Part shown: positions 37,600 to 48,961 of the stretch, piece by piece | Numbering within the stretch: the first letter of the stretch is position 1 | How the letters are laid out: each line of letters starts with the position of its first letter | Source: Dasyornis broadbenti | Taxonomy: Eukaryota; Chordata; Aves; Passeriformes; Dasyornithidae | DNA: 64,000 nucleotides | Direction: 5' to 3' | Assembly: GCA_013397935.1 (NCBI GenBank) | Contig: VZRN01001146.1 | Coordinates: 1,226,413 to 1,290,412, forward strand | Made by a program: the position numbers and the translations under genes | The notes under the pieces: generated by a model | Database searches by the model: none | What the model was told of the DNA's origin: nothing | The model's input: the letters and a program-made list of their open reading frames with translations, nothing else

Positions 37600-40500
37600 A
37601 CCCCAAGCTCTAATGAAACATATATTGTGCAATCAATATACTATAGTAGTTTCTGAGGAACTTTATATTCTGTGCAACAGACCAAAATCTCCTTTATAGA
37701 TTGCCCTTGTAAGACAAAACCTGTCAGTTCATCCAAGATGCAACCAAAGCGAGAATGGTACAAACGTTCTCCGTGTGAGAACCAAACAATCAGACCAAAG
37801 TCAAAACTGAGACCAGGGCTGCCTCTTGATAGGGGTGTAGTTCAAAAATGCCTCTTGGACTCTGAAACAGGAGCATCAGTCTGTTAATAGTGTTCACAGG
37901 AGGAGCTGGCCAAAATGAATGGGTTTTTTTGGAGGCAACTGTCAGCTGGTGTGATGTGAGTATATTGTAGCAAGATTCTGAGAGCTGTCATGATTGCTTG
38001 GAAAAAGCAATATAATTTCAGGCCAACTAATTTAATCCTTTTGATGCCAAGAGATTTGCTCCTGCTAAGTCCAAACACTGCGATATCTCACCAGCACTTT
38101 TATTAAGGCAAACTATGTGAAAGGTTCACTCCATTTTGATGGACAGATTATTAGGGAAAAGCAATAATTTGCTGAAGCCTTATTTTCATGCCATTTCTTG
38201 GAATGATATTAAAGTTAGCTTCAAGGCCAGCTCTCACCATCTCAGGATGGTGTGGGTTTGGTAAACTCCACCAAGAATCCTCTCAACAGTATTGTCAGTA
38301 TTAGAAACACAGCACACATCCATGCCTCAGGAATAAACAGAAATAAAGCTCTTCCCTAAAGTAACCTAACCAGAATTCATTCCCCCGTACTTTTTATTGT
38401 TTGGTTCACCTCTGTAAAGCTTTTCAGCATTTATATTCATTTCACACTGTCAAAAGCTGAACAGAAGTAAGATAACAAATGGTTCTGGTAGCAGCTGTCA
38501 CCACCTACTGTCTGTATATGCCTGTGTGAGTCTCTAAATGGAAATAAAGTACTTTAATAACACATTTTCTCTAAACTGTCCTCATGGATAAAGTTACTCT
38601 CAAATCAGTCCATGAACACTTTCCAATTCGGTGCCCACTTCAGGCTGCATCCCTGTCTCTCCTCTGCAGCCTGGGTAGGTATGCAGCAGTGTGATTTAAA
38701 GACATTTCAGATGAAAAATACTTTAACAGCACACCTTCTCTGGCTGCTGCTTGCCTGCCTTAGCTGCTTGTGGTGTTTGAGCCTTCTCCCAGCGTGCCTA
38801 ATTTTGTGGCTATAAATTAAGCTGCCTGCCTATTGCATTTTTTTGCTCCCTTGGCTCAAGCCAGGAAGAGTCCAGAGCCACAAATTAGACACGAACTGCT
38901 CTGCCCTCCCTGTTCCGGCACCATTCCTTCCAGGAGCAGATGGCAGCTGGGAGGATAAATATCTTCAATTTCTTAGGCCCCTGAACAGAAAAAGAAACTC
39001 TATTTCAAGGTGAGCTCTGAGGTACTGCTTTCCATGGAGAGAGGTGAGGCAGCACTGCACCTTTGTATTTATCTGTCCATGGGTATCACAGTGCCTACAA
39101 GAAATGCAGGGAACTGTGGGGTTCATGTGCCTGAAGGGTTTTTGGCTTGGAGAGAAGCCCTTTGTGGGCCCAGCCAGCAGAGACATGACATGCCCTGATC
39201 ACACATGGTGGTGGATGTTGAGCCAATGCCTTCCAAGGTGGGTTAGTGCCCCCTCACGGCTGCCCCAAATATTTTCCAAATATTTTTTCCTCATTTCTCT
39301 CTCTTTCTTTTTTCAAATTTTTTCCCCCCTTATGTTACCTACTGAGCAATCTACGCATGGTCCCTGACAGTCTTTGTTGGTGATTGTAAAACATGTGGCT
39401 TGCATCTGGTTAGGTCAATGAGGCTTTTGGCTGTAAGAGACAAGTGGTGGGTGATTATTTTTAATCAAGAGTACTGCTTAACATTTGCAAAGTATGGAGA
39501 AAATACTTGGTGCTTTTGAGCACCTGTCACCTCCAGGTAAATAATTTAAAAGCATGTGAGGATGCCAATTAGAGTTAATTAGAAATTGACTGATCTGCTT
39601 TGGCACCAAAATTATTGGGAAATATGGCTTGTCCTTTCTGGAGTACATATTTTGCTCTTGTACACACACATGAGTGAGGAAATATGTTGTTTTATGGTCA
39701 ACTTGCAGTATACCTTTGAGAAAAGAAGCACTTGATAAGCCATATATGTAACAGCAGTTCAGGCAAGAAAAGGAGCATGAATCCTCACAGACATACAGCT
39801 GTGCAGTTTCTCAGCTTTATTCAAAGGTGATAGGCATGCTGGAAATGTCTACGAGATTAATAGATTCAAATTCAGTGATCAGAAAACGGGAGCATGTCCA
39901 AATGGATCATTACAACAGATTCACAATTTATCTATTGCATAAGCCAGGTTGTAGCCATCTGTAGGCTTCACATTCCTGGTGTAAAATCTTCTGCAGCCAT
40001 AAAAGACAATAAGTATCAGTAGGGAAAAAAAAAAAAATCAATTTCTTGGCTTTGCAGCCTAAAATATAGTGATGGGACTACAGGGAGAGAAAAACTGCTG
40101 AATTTTTTTCTTTTTTTTAAAGTAAGTTAAATGAGTAGGCTGTATTTAGGAAACAACTTTTTTTTATTAGAAGTTTAAAGAATATTTCTGGAGAGTAAAG
40201 TCAGCTTCTCACACTCAGGCTTTGAGGGAGCCTCTGACTGCCATTTTTGATGCTCTCTGTCTAAGACCAAGTGTACTCCCAGGAGGTTTCTAGAGGACCT
40301 GTGCTGATGATACAAGATAATTTCTGAATCTAATTTTTGGCTCCAGAAAGTTGACTCTCAAAATAAATACATAGCCTTTAACATGCCTTCCCTCGAGGAC
40401 TTTCGTGGCGGTAAACAGTGTCTGGTTTTTGCACAGCTCTTTCAGTGAGAGAGGACAGGGAAATCTCCATAGAGTCCCGCTTTCTACCCTTTTCTTTCCA

Positions 40501-42622
40501 GTGGATGACCAGGAATCCCAGCCTGTGCGTGCAAAAGGAAGGGATTACACATGGTCATACACTGATGGCTCCTTGGACCTCAGTGCACAGCTGCAGAAAG
40601 AGGCGGCCCCGGGGCAGGGAGGGTGGGCACAAAAGTGGCTGTGCCCTCATCTTCCTGCCCCAGGGAACACCGACCCAAGGGGGCACATCCAAAGATCCTC
40701 AGTCCCGCAGCGCTCCCAGGCTGCCCTTGAGCCCTGATCCAGGAGAGCTGCCTGCGCCTTTCTAACGTGCCCTGCCAGCGGATAGGCTCCTTGAGATGAA
40801 CTTCTGTTCATGTAGGTGTTTATATTGAAATACTCATGTTTTACTTCTCCCATCAGGAAGCTGATGGAAGGCTTGGTTGGACCACTCTGCCTCACTCTAT
40901 ATGGGTGTGAAATGATGTCCTCGAGGCTCTGGTGCCACAGCCGCTTTCCAAATTTGAGCTTTCTGCAGATTCTTGTGCCTGGAAGAGGCGTGCGGCCGTG
41001 ACAAAGCCTTCTCTGCGAGCAGTGAATCACAGGGCAGGGAGCCGCGGGAGGGGTTGGTCTGAACACTCGAGGTGTGCAAAGGAGACGGCACCAATGTTTA
41101 TCCCCTGCCACAGGAGCAGTGCCTGCCACAGCCATCTGTGGGAAACGGAGAAATTCCAGCCTGCGGAAGGCACCTCCACAGCACCCTGGTGAATTAATCA
41201 CACGCTGCTGGAGGCCTTTCCATCGCACGTGGGAAGCATTTCGTGTCTCAGATACTCCACACCAAAAGCTGTGTGCAGACATCCTGTGGACTTCCTTCTG
41301 TGCACAGCAGCCAGGAACCTTTCTCGTTTATTTTTAAATCACAGGGGAGGATTATTTGCAGAACAACAGGGTCTGAAATATAAATCTGGGCAGGTTTTAA
41401 ACAGGCTGATGTTTCTGAAGTTTTTTATGCTGTCTGATATTAGGAGATTAGTGTGAGACAAGATCTTTTGATCCTCATAAAGGTTTAATGTTATGTTGTA
41501 TCTAAGCTGTTAATAATTGTCTAGAGGTCTTACAGAGATGTGTATATGATATGGTTTCAACTGAGGTTTTAAGCTAAAGAGTGATTTCTCACACCCTTCA
41601 CATCCCAGCCCAGATGTTCAAGTCCTGTTTCCCTACGAGGGATGCCAAAAATTTGCAGTGAGGGAAATTTGCAGTGTTTCTCAATGTAGTGTATTTATAA
41701 TAATCTATATTACAGAAGAGTGAAGACCATGCCCCAATTTCTGCAGTTATTTTCCTCACCAGCAACAGAAAGCTCTTAATTCTTAAGCCCTAACGCTGAG
41801 AGGTCTCCAAGGGATCGTTATTTTTTCCTCTCCTAGGCCACCTTTAATGAAGCTGACTAAGTCCCTCCTGATTAATTGAATGGTAGCTAAATAGTGCAGA
41901 AATAGTGGGAAACCACCAATTCTTCTCCTGATAACTCTGCCTTCCCGATGTCAATGGTAATCAGCAGCCTGCTGTCCAACACACGAAATCTCTAAATTAA
42001 ACAAGCATTTCTATTTTCCTTTCTAATAAATTTGTTTTGATTTTTTCCCCCAATTCAATAATTTTAGTGCTAGTAGTTCAGAACTGCCTGTTATTTGCAT
42101 GTTTGCAAAACAACATGATCTAAAGAATGATAATATGACACAAATATATAGATGGATCTAGAAAAGATATTTTGGCTTAAAGAAGAGCCAAGAAATGTAT
42201 GATATTTGCAATATGTAAGTTAGCGCTTGCTTTAGGGATATTATTCAAATTTAATACTAGGCACACACTTTTCTCAATCAGGATCTCTAACTCAAAATGT
42301 TGCAATGTCAGACTAAAGCCTCAGTTTCCTTAAATCTGAAAAGTCTCTGGAAACATTTTGCACCAGAAACCATAACTTTGAATTTCCTGACCTTTGAGCT
42401 TATTACATCTCATGTGTCCCTTCACCCCCACAAAATGCAGAGGAGGTTTTGTTTATTTCTTCAAAAAGCATTGAGCAAAACATCCACAGTTCCAATCCAG
42501 CAGCTCAGGTTTGCTGGTTTTCTCTGCACCATCTCCAATTTGTCTCTATCCCAACAAGGAGGCAAATTGGAGACAATGCAAAGTAAACCAACAAAAATAC
42601 AGAGGTTTTGGAAAACACGGCC

Positions 42623-42940
42623 TGGGAGGAGACGCTAAGAGCACTGAATTTATTTAATTCAGAGAAGACTGAAAAGAGATCTGCTGAGAGGTTGCAGGGA
42701 GAATAGGGTGGCCAATTGCCCTTCATGTCAAATAAGGATACAAAACCATCACGGACTATTTTGCAGTGTGAAAGATGTGGAAAAACTCTCGATCAGCTTG
42801 CCGATATAGATAAGTCTGTCTCACTGGAGATTTTTAGAAACAGTACAGAATTGTCTTTCAGGGATGTTCTGTGTTTTGCTTCAGAGGAGAGCTGGATTAA
42901 GAGACTGCTGAGAAACCCCAGCCCTACAACTCTGTGACTT
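42623..42940 (+). mobile_element. Old, strongly diverged CR1-like LINE 3' region
   Basis: Landmarks of an older CR1 type appear in order. GGGAGGAGACGCTAAGAGCACTG is followed by TTATTTAATTCAGAGAAGAC and TGAAAAGAGATCTGCTGAGAG. Further on are CTGGAGATTTTTAGAAACAG, CAGGGATGTTCTGTGTTTTGC, GAGCTGGATTAAGAGACTGCTGAG and the ending CCCCAGCCCTACAACTCTGTGA. The middle section is much altered. The 73-codon open frame here (MPFMSNKDTK..) comes from the decayed element and is not a cellular gene. The copy is far more diverged than the CR1 tail at 52530-52820, so it was probably inserted much earlier. Confidence 0.7.
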
Positions 42941-45240
42941 CCCAATCACTCTGTCCACGATTCCAGGAAGAAATTCTATAATCTCCAGCCATTCTTTCAC
43001 CACCTTTTCATTTCCTCTTAGGAGGAGACAAGTACTTTTTTCTTCTCAAGTGACAAGTGTTTTTGTGCCCATCACAGCTCATTTCTTAACGTAAGGGGGA
43101 AAAAAAGCACTAGGAAAGGGTGACACTTTCTGACCTTACGCACTCACTGCTATAATATTTATTGCTTTAAAATAAAGTGCCTTCAGTATGGTAGACAAAA
43201 ACAGGAACAGGATATTTGCTTGCCACCTGAAAACCTCTAACATTTCACGAATTCTTTTGAATTAAGTTTGGCAGTACAGTGCTGAAACAAGTGCAGTTGG
43301 ACCCTTTTTCAGGATGTCAAGTGCACAGCTGAAGTGATTGGGGTCAGAGAGGAGATAAAACATTAGAGAGAGCCCAGAGAGTCCAGCTTGCAAGTTCTCC
43401 ATTCTCATCACCAACCATATTCTTGTAAAATAGAAAGTGGCTCTTTTTTTTTTTTTCTTTTTCCTCTGTTTTATTTTATTTGAGAGGCAGACACCGGCCT
43501 TTAAAATCCTTACAGCTACTAAGGGCTTTTTTGCATCATGTATTGTGGAAAAAGTCAAGCCCTCATCTGCACAGTAAATGTTAGCAGCCAGGTTAATTGT
43601 GAGGATATAAGGCATCTTTCAAGGTTTATAAGACAGCTGAGCTCTTGGAGATATTGTTTGCACAATGCTCTAATGCTGCCTCTTTGAAAGCAGCCTTTGG
43701 CTGCAGAGTGCTACTATTTAACAGGACTAACATTGCTAAAAATCGAGACACTGATGCCGTTATTAAATTTCATTCTGCACACAAGCAAACAGTTTATCAT
43801 AGTCTGTTCCCAGCAATTGTAATCCAATTTTTGTTATCTTACATTGTTTAAAAAAGAGGGAGAGGGAGAGAAAGATACTGTACATCAATCTGATAAAAAT
43901 GTTTAAATAGCTGGTACTTTTTTGTGATTACGTTGGTTTTACAGCAGCATTATGGAAACATGACAGGGTAACCAAAATCTGATTACGTCTAAGTCCTTGC
44001 CCATTATGTGATTATTATGAACCATGACTTCTACTGGCACATTATGAATTACATGGTCATAATACAAGGGATTTCCAATATAATTAACTGAGATTAGCAG
44101 CACTGGAGAAATCTGGGAATAATGATACAACTTTGAACAATCAGTTTTACTGTAAATGCTGCTGGCTCTGGCTTCCAGGAAACAGGAGGCTGGTGGCAGG
44201 AGCAGTGACACACCTGCTGGTCTCTCCTACACCTCCTTTCTCTTCCCTCCCCTCTCTGAGATTAATTGCAACCTTGCCAGAGTGTTAGGTACTCACCCTT
44301 TCACTCTTTTCTGCTCATATTATACTGATAAAACTCAAGGCTGGCTAAGAGATTTTGAATAAAGTCAAAGGTCTGTAGATCCCTTCTTTTTTGGGGGGCT
44401 CAGCCTGAAACTGGGAAGGACTCTGCTTTTGAAAACTCAGAAATAACTACTTATCAAAGAACAGAACTGCTTCAGACAGCTCAAGTTTGAGTACTTAAAG
44501 GCAGAAAGTCATGAAAATCACAGATTAGTTTCAAAGATCATAGCCAAAGTCATGTTACTTCTTTAGTATCTCAGGCAACCAAGAAGTCTTTTTCCACAAA
44601 AACACGGCTTTTGGATTCTTGGCTGCTGAAGGCAAAGCCATCTGAATCCAAAGGGGGCTGCTCACTAGAAAGAAGAAAGGAAAAGGTTTTAGATCCAGTG
44701 GCCATGGTCTGGCTTTAGAAGAAAAAGAGAAACAGAGGGCATGATGGAAATACTGTAGGGGGAAAAAAGAGGCTAAACTGGACTTTTGTTTAACCAAAGG
44801 ATTAAACATTTGATGTACTAGTGTGTGAACAGCTGGGGCAGAGTGGGAACTTCCCTGATTATTGAGATGTCATTTGTCCCCGAGAGAGTTGGGATTAAAA
44901 AGGGAAGCTTTTTTTTTTTCACTTTGTGGCCTTTCCATTTTCCCCCATACAAAAATACAGTGGAAGCCTTAGAGAAAAATACGAGATCACCTGAGATTTT
45001 TTTTGTTTAGTCCAGAGCTCCCCTCCTTCTGCTATTTATGAATAGCTCTTAATTTTCGGATTTCCCGTGAAATTGCATCTCAGGATTTTCATTCAGCCCT
45101 GTGCATCCCAGGAGGGTGCTCCTTGTTCACATGGATTTTGTTGCACCCGGCGAACACAAGGACTGCCTTGCATTTCCTTTGCTGGGGTGGTTGTGCTGCT
45201 TTGCCCCTGTGCCTCCGGTGCTGGGGGAGCTTGGCCACAG

Positions 45241-45258
45241 CTGCTGCTGCTGCTGCTG
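45241..45258. repeat. (CTG)6 trinucleotide repeat
   Basis: Six perfect CTG units in a locally G/C-rich segment. Depending on frame and strand, open frames across it read as runs of Leu, Cys, Ala, Ser or Gln. None is supported as coding. Confidence 0.9.
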
Positions 45259-45686
45259 CCTGGAGCAAGTGCTGCCTTCGCGGAGCTGCTTGTCCATGTG
45301 GTGCAAAGTGCTGTCCTTAGGAGGCTTTTTGGAATGTTGACGTGCGGCTTGTGTGATACCAACCCTCACAAACTCGGCAAACCCGAGGGAAACGTCCACC
45401 TCATCGGTGTAGACCAACTCTTTTTCTATTTCCATTAGTTTTGACACAGAAATATGAAGTGGGGGTCTTGGGAATATCCACTTGCCAGCCTCTAATGATG
45501 TTTCCCCTTTTGTCCTGGCTTGTTTTTCATCGCTTTACAGTTTCTGTTCAGGGTTTGCTCTGTCCGCACCATTTCTTTTGTTGTCTTTCTTTCCGTTTCC
45601 CTACCTCCTTCCATGACTGAAAGAAAAATAGCGAGAGGTGAGGGGATAATTGTGTGATTTAATGTAATTTCAGCAGACTTTTTTTC

Positions 45687-45740
45687 AGCAATGTGCTGAG
45701 CAATCACAACTCCTACTGAGTTCAGTGGGGATGGAAAACC
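45687..45740. repeat. Ancient palindromic repeat fragment (TGCTGAGCA..ACAACTCC type)
   Basis: AGCAATGTGCTGAGCAATCA followed by CAACTCCTACTGAGTTCAGT and GGGGATGG closely follows a motif I recall as widespread in sauropsid DNA: TGCTGAGCACCCACAACTCC / CATTGACTTCAGTGGGAGTTG. It is one of the clearer matches in the window. The family name is unknown to me. Confidence 0.55.
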
Positions 45741-46029
45741 ACTGGCCCTTCCCAGATAGAGCTCTGCACTTGTCAGAACAGAGCTCAAAGGAATCATATT
45801 TATAGCGAGCTATTTTGAATGGCAGCGGTAAAGCAGCTGGAGAAGGCTAATGCACTTGCACCTGGCAGCAATTTTACCTGTTTGTAAGACGTTCAATCCC
45901 TTTTTAAAACAAACCATAGCATAGCCCGAAGATTGGATGCTGCATTTCCCAGTTCTGGCTTCAGCACTGGGTAATTTAGGGAATGATGATTTATCTTCGC
46001 TGTGCAGGGGAGCAGAGAGCCTCCAGCAG

Positions 46030-46050
46030 CCCCAGCCCCAGCCCCAGCCC
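46030..46050 (-). repeat. (CCCCAG)n tract with G-quadruplex potential on the minus strand
   Basis: Four C runs (4, 4, 4 and 3 bases) are separated by AG. The minus strand therefore carries four G3-or-longer runs with two-base CT loops, matching the canonical quadruplex pattern. It is a short hexanucleotide repeat. Confidence 0.85.
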
Positions 46051-48696
46051 AGGGGATGAGCCCTGGGGATCTTGGGGCCATGTCCTGCCAACAGAACTGT
46101 CCCACATGGGCCCTGTGCTGGAGCTCCACGTGCAGCATCCCTGCAGGATGTGGCTGCAGCTCCTTCTGGAGGGGGGACCCAGGATTTTCGCAGCCTCTTA
46201 TTCACTGAGGGTCCCGTAGAAGTCTAGAAAATGAGTCTGCATCAGATAGAAGCTTGCAGGAACTTTCCTCTGAGCAGCCATGCAGCACTGAGGAGCCTTC
46301 AAGGAGAATTAGTGGACTCTTCTCCCTGACAGGAAGCCGCCAAAGGCAGAGCCCTGTGTCTGATGGGGCACTGACACCAGTGGGAATGGGAAATTGGCTG
46401 GACCAAACCGAATTTAAAAATAATTTACCGTAGAATAAAAAGAAGAATGCAAACTGTAAAATGCAGACCAAGAATTCTTTGGTCACTTATAGACATTTCT
46501 CTGACAGACCAGAGAAGTGAACTTTGCTGTATCAAGTGGATTTACACTGTTCCTATTGTATTTTTAGGTATTCAAGCTGATTAACGTGACTTTGGATTGT
46601 GCAATGGAAGCACATAATATCAGGCAGCCTCATTTTAATCACTACCTCAATGAAAAAAAACCCAAACCCATGTCCAGGGAAAAGCTTTTAGAAAATCATT
46701 ATCTTTGTCAGTTAACTATTTTCCCAAGACTTTTGTTAAAATGTCTAATTTTTATTTTGGAAGTGTTTACTGCAAAACGCTTCTAATGAATCACTAGGCA
46801 GGGGAATAGATATAGACAGTTTAGTGCTATAGTCAGAAGGGAACTCCTCTAAATTTGTGAGCTCTCAGGAATGATTTTCCTGATCTGTGATAAGCAAATT
46901 CAGCTTTCTGCAAATCTGAGGCTTAATCTTTGCTGGGAGATGTACAAACCCCGCACCACCAGCTACTCCAGCCAAGTGTTTTGTTGGGTCTATCACTAAG
47001 GAAATCAAGTCTCTCCAAATGGAGAGGCTGACATGGAAAAAAATACGCATGTAAAATGAAATTACCATCATTTATCTTTTAAAATCTTCTGGTTTTGTCT
47101 GTTGATTTCCCAGTCTATCTAAGAAAACCGTCTTGGGGAGAATGGCCGCCTACTCGATAATGTAAACTTACTTATATGCATAATTTTATGAACCCTATTA
47201 CTTATGCTTTTTGTTCTGTATCTAGTTTGATTCTGCTTTCAACACCTTATCCTATTATCTCACATCAGATTAGAGAAGAACCTGCTGATAAATCACACTG
47301 GCATTTCAGCTGGCACCTAGTTGTTAAATTTTTTTGCCAGTTCTTTGATGAGCCCTTTTTTCTTCAGAATTTAAACTTTGATTTCAACCAAAAAAGCCTC
47401 TGCCCTTGCAGATGTGAAGTAAAACCTTTCTAAATACCAAAGGCTGCAGTGCTTTCTTCCTGAATCTACATAGAGCAAGGCAGAACCTTTCAGCATTGAT
47501 TGGAGTGGAGTGACAGGAGAGAGGAATTTCTTCCAGTGGTTCCCAGAGGGGATTAAGTGGCCTTGAAACTGGACCTTTACATTGCTTTTACCAGCTCTTT
47601 GGGATGTGAATTCTGTGGGACTGCACTGCAGAAAAATGTCTGTTTTACCAGTCTCGGTAAAAGCTGTCAGTAGAACAACACAAAGTTGCTGTTTCTCAGG
47701 GTCACAGTTGCCTGTCATGGCAGAGTCTGTGAGGAAGAAGCAAACAGAGGAAGGAATTCCCCAGTGCTGAGCTGCTGGATCATACCTGGCATGGTTTGGA
47801 GGTCTGGGGGGACTGTGTGGCAGCTGGGAAGCCAAAAGGGGACTTGAGCATGTTCCTTACTCTGAAACACATTCCTTACCCCGAGCATGTGACAGCAGTG
47901 CAAGGAGCCCCATGATCTGAGTTGGAATAATGCCCCATAAATGCCCTTCTAGAACTGAGAGACAGATCAGGCACTAGATCTGGAGAGAGCATTAATTCTC
48001 CCTCCCCACACCCAGATCAGAGCTGGCAGAGATCGCTGTTCTCACTGCTCTGGTTTGTTTTCCCTTCCCCTCGTTCAGGGTGGCCTGGCTGCACCTCCTG
48101 TGCTGCCCCAGAAGCTCCAGTCGTCAGTGGCCCGTCTGTATTTTGTGCTCTGCTGTGAATGTTCAGTGCTGCATGGCTTCTCGAGGATAGCATCACAATA
48201 TTTTTCATCCAGAGCACGGCTGTATCTGCAACAGACATGAATTTTGTGCAAAGACACCCCACCTGTGTGTCACACCTGCAGCGGTGTTAGCCTGAGCCCC
48301 TAGCACGGCCACCTCCCCCTGCCAGAGGATATGTGACAGCTGCCACGCTGGTGTGCTGCTTAGCCAAGGAAGGGACTTTTCCAGAAACTTACAGGAGCTG
48401 AAGTCTTTCATCTGTAATCGTCCCTTTCTCCCAGAAGGCTGCTTGAAATCACAGGGCAGTCATCTGCTACATAGAGCCCATTGCAGTGCAACTGCTGGAA
48501 CGGGCAAAACTGCGCGTGAAGCCGTGGAGCGAGCGCAGGAAAATGACACCACTGGTGCTTGTGTGATCCCGCTCCTTCAATGGCCCCAAGTACAGACAGA
48601 GAAATACAGTGCTCTGACAAAACACATCCAGAGCCCCACAACAGCAGGTCATTAGCTGCCCTCCTCTATAATAACTTCACTTATATTGAATTCCAG

Positions 48697-48961
48697 ATAT
48701 CCTGATCCATCTCTAAAGGTGAGGATGGTCCGGTTTTATCGCTCAAAAATGAAGGAAGATTTATCTGTATTAGATTTACAGACAGACTTTGTGAATGAGC
48801 ATGTGCTCCGAGAACAGCTATGCCGAGATCTGAACTGGAGATTTTTCCAGTCCATCTTTCAGCAGGATGACTTTTTAAGCACTTCCTTTACTGCTGAATA
48901 CCACAAAGGCTCAGACAATCTATTGATGATGAAGGTCAGCACCTCCTTAGCAGCCCATAAA
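48697..48961 (+). CDS. Internal coding exon of an unrecognised gene
   Basis: An AG acceptor at 48695-48696 (TTATATTGAATTCCAG) leads into 265 bases. One base completes a codon and 88 full codons follow. The exon ends at a strong donor (CATAAA/GTGAGT, GT at 48962), so it goes from phase 2 to phase 0. The product starts YPDPSLKVRMVRFY, has the charged, helical-looking SKMKEDLSVLDLQTDFVNE (about residues 15-33) and then HVLREQLCRDLNWRFFQSIF (about 34-53). It ends SDNLLMMKVSTSLAAHK. Balanced charge, regular hydrophobic spacing, absence of stops and flanking splice sites together argue for real coding sequence. A weaker alternative donor is AAG/GTCAGC at 48934/48935, which would drop the last nine residues. 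I do not recognise the family: there is no signal peptide, membrane segment or catalytic motif in this part. Neighbouring exons were not found, so introns on both sides would be long. Confidence 0.68.

Larger units (their letters stand above)
26270..42622. other. Gene-free stretch after the gap
   Basis: No supported exon in about 16 kb. It holds a full cAMP-response palindrome at 26898-26905, a (GGGA)5 tract at 28004-28024 and an ancient repeat fragment at 30634-30676. It also holds a GT repeat at 33924-33934, an A/C-rich repeat at 37528-37599 and a relatively G/C- and CpG-enriched patch at about 40400-41300. A 211-codon minus-strand open frame covers part of that patch. Several A/T-rich blocks, such as 29640-29880 and 36300-36540, are single-copy with no other feature. 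Confidence 0.45.
42941..48696. other. Gene-free stretch upstream of the exon at 48697
   Basis: If the exon at 48697 is real, this is probably intron or the 5' flank of its gene. It contains a pyrimidine run at 43444-43462, a (CTG)6 run at 45241-45258 and an ancient repeat fragment at 45687-45740. It also contains a C-rich G-quadruplex-type tract at 46030-46050. I found no second exon with protein-like sequence. The 154-codon minus-strand frame at 47371-47835 resembles no known family. Confidence 0.45.

Noticed and set aside
46586..46786. 66-codon + strand open frame (MTLDCAMEAHNIRQPHF..) considered as an upstream exon of the gene at 48697
   Set aside because: Neither a strong acceptor nor a matching-phase donor was found, and it is within chance length.
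47371..47835. 154-codon minus-strand open frame
   Set aside because: It overlaps a + strand frame, has no recognisable motif and no splice context. It ends just before the + strand exon region and does not look like a conserved protein.
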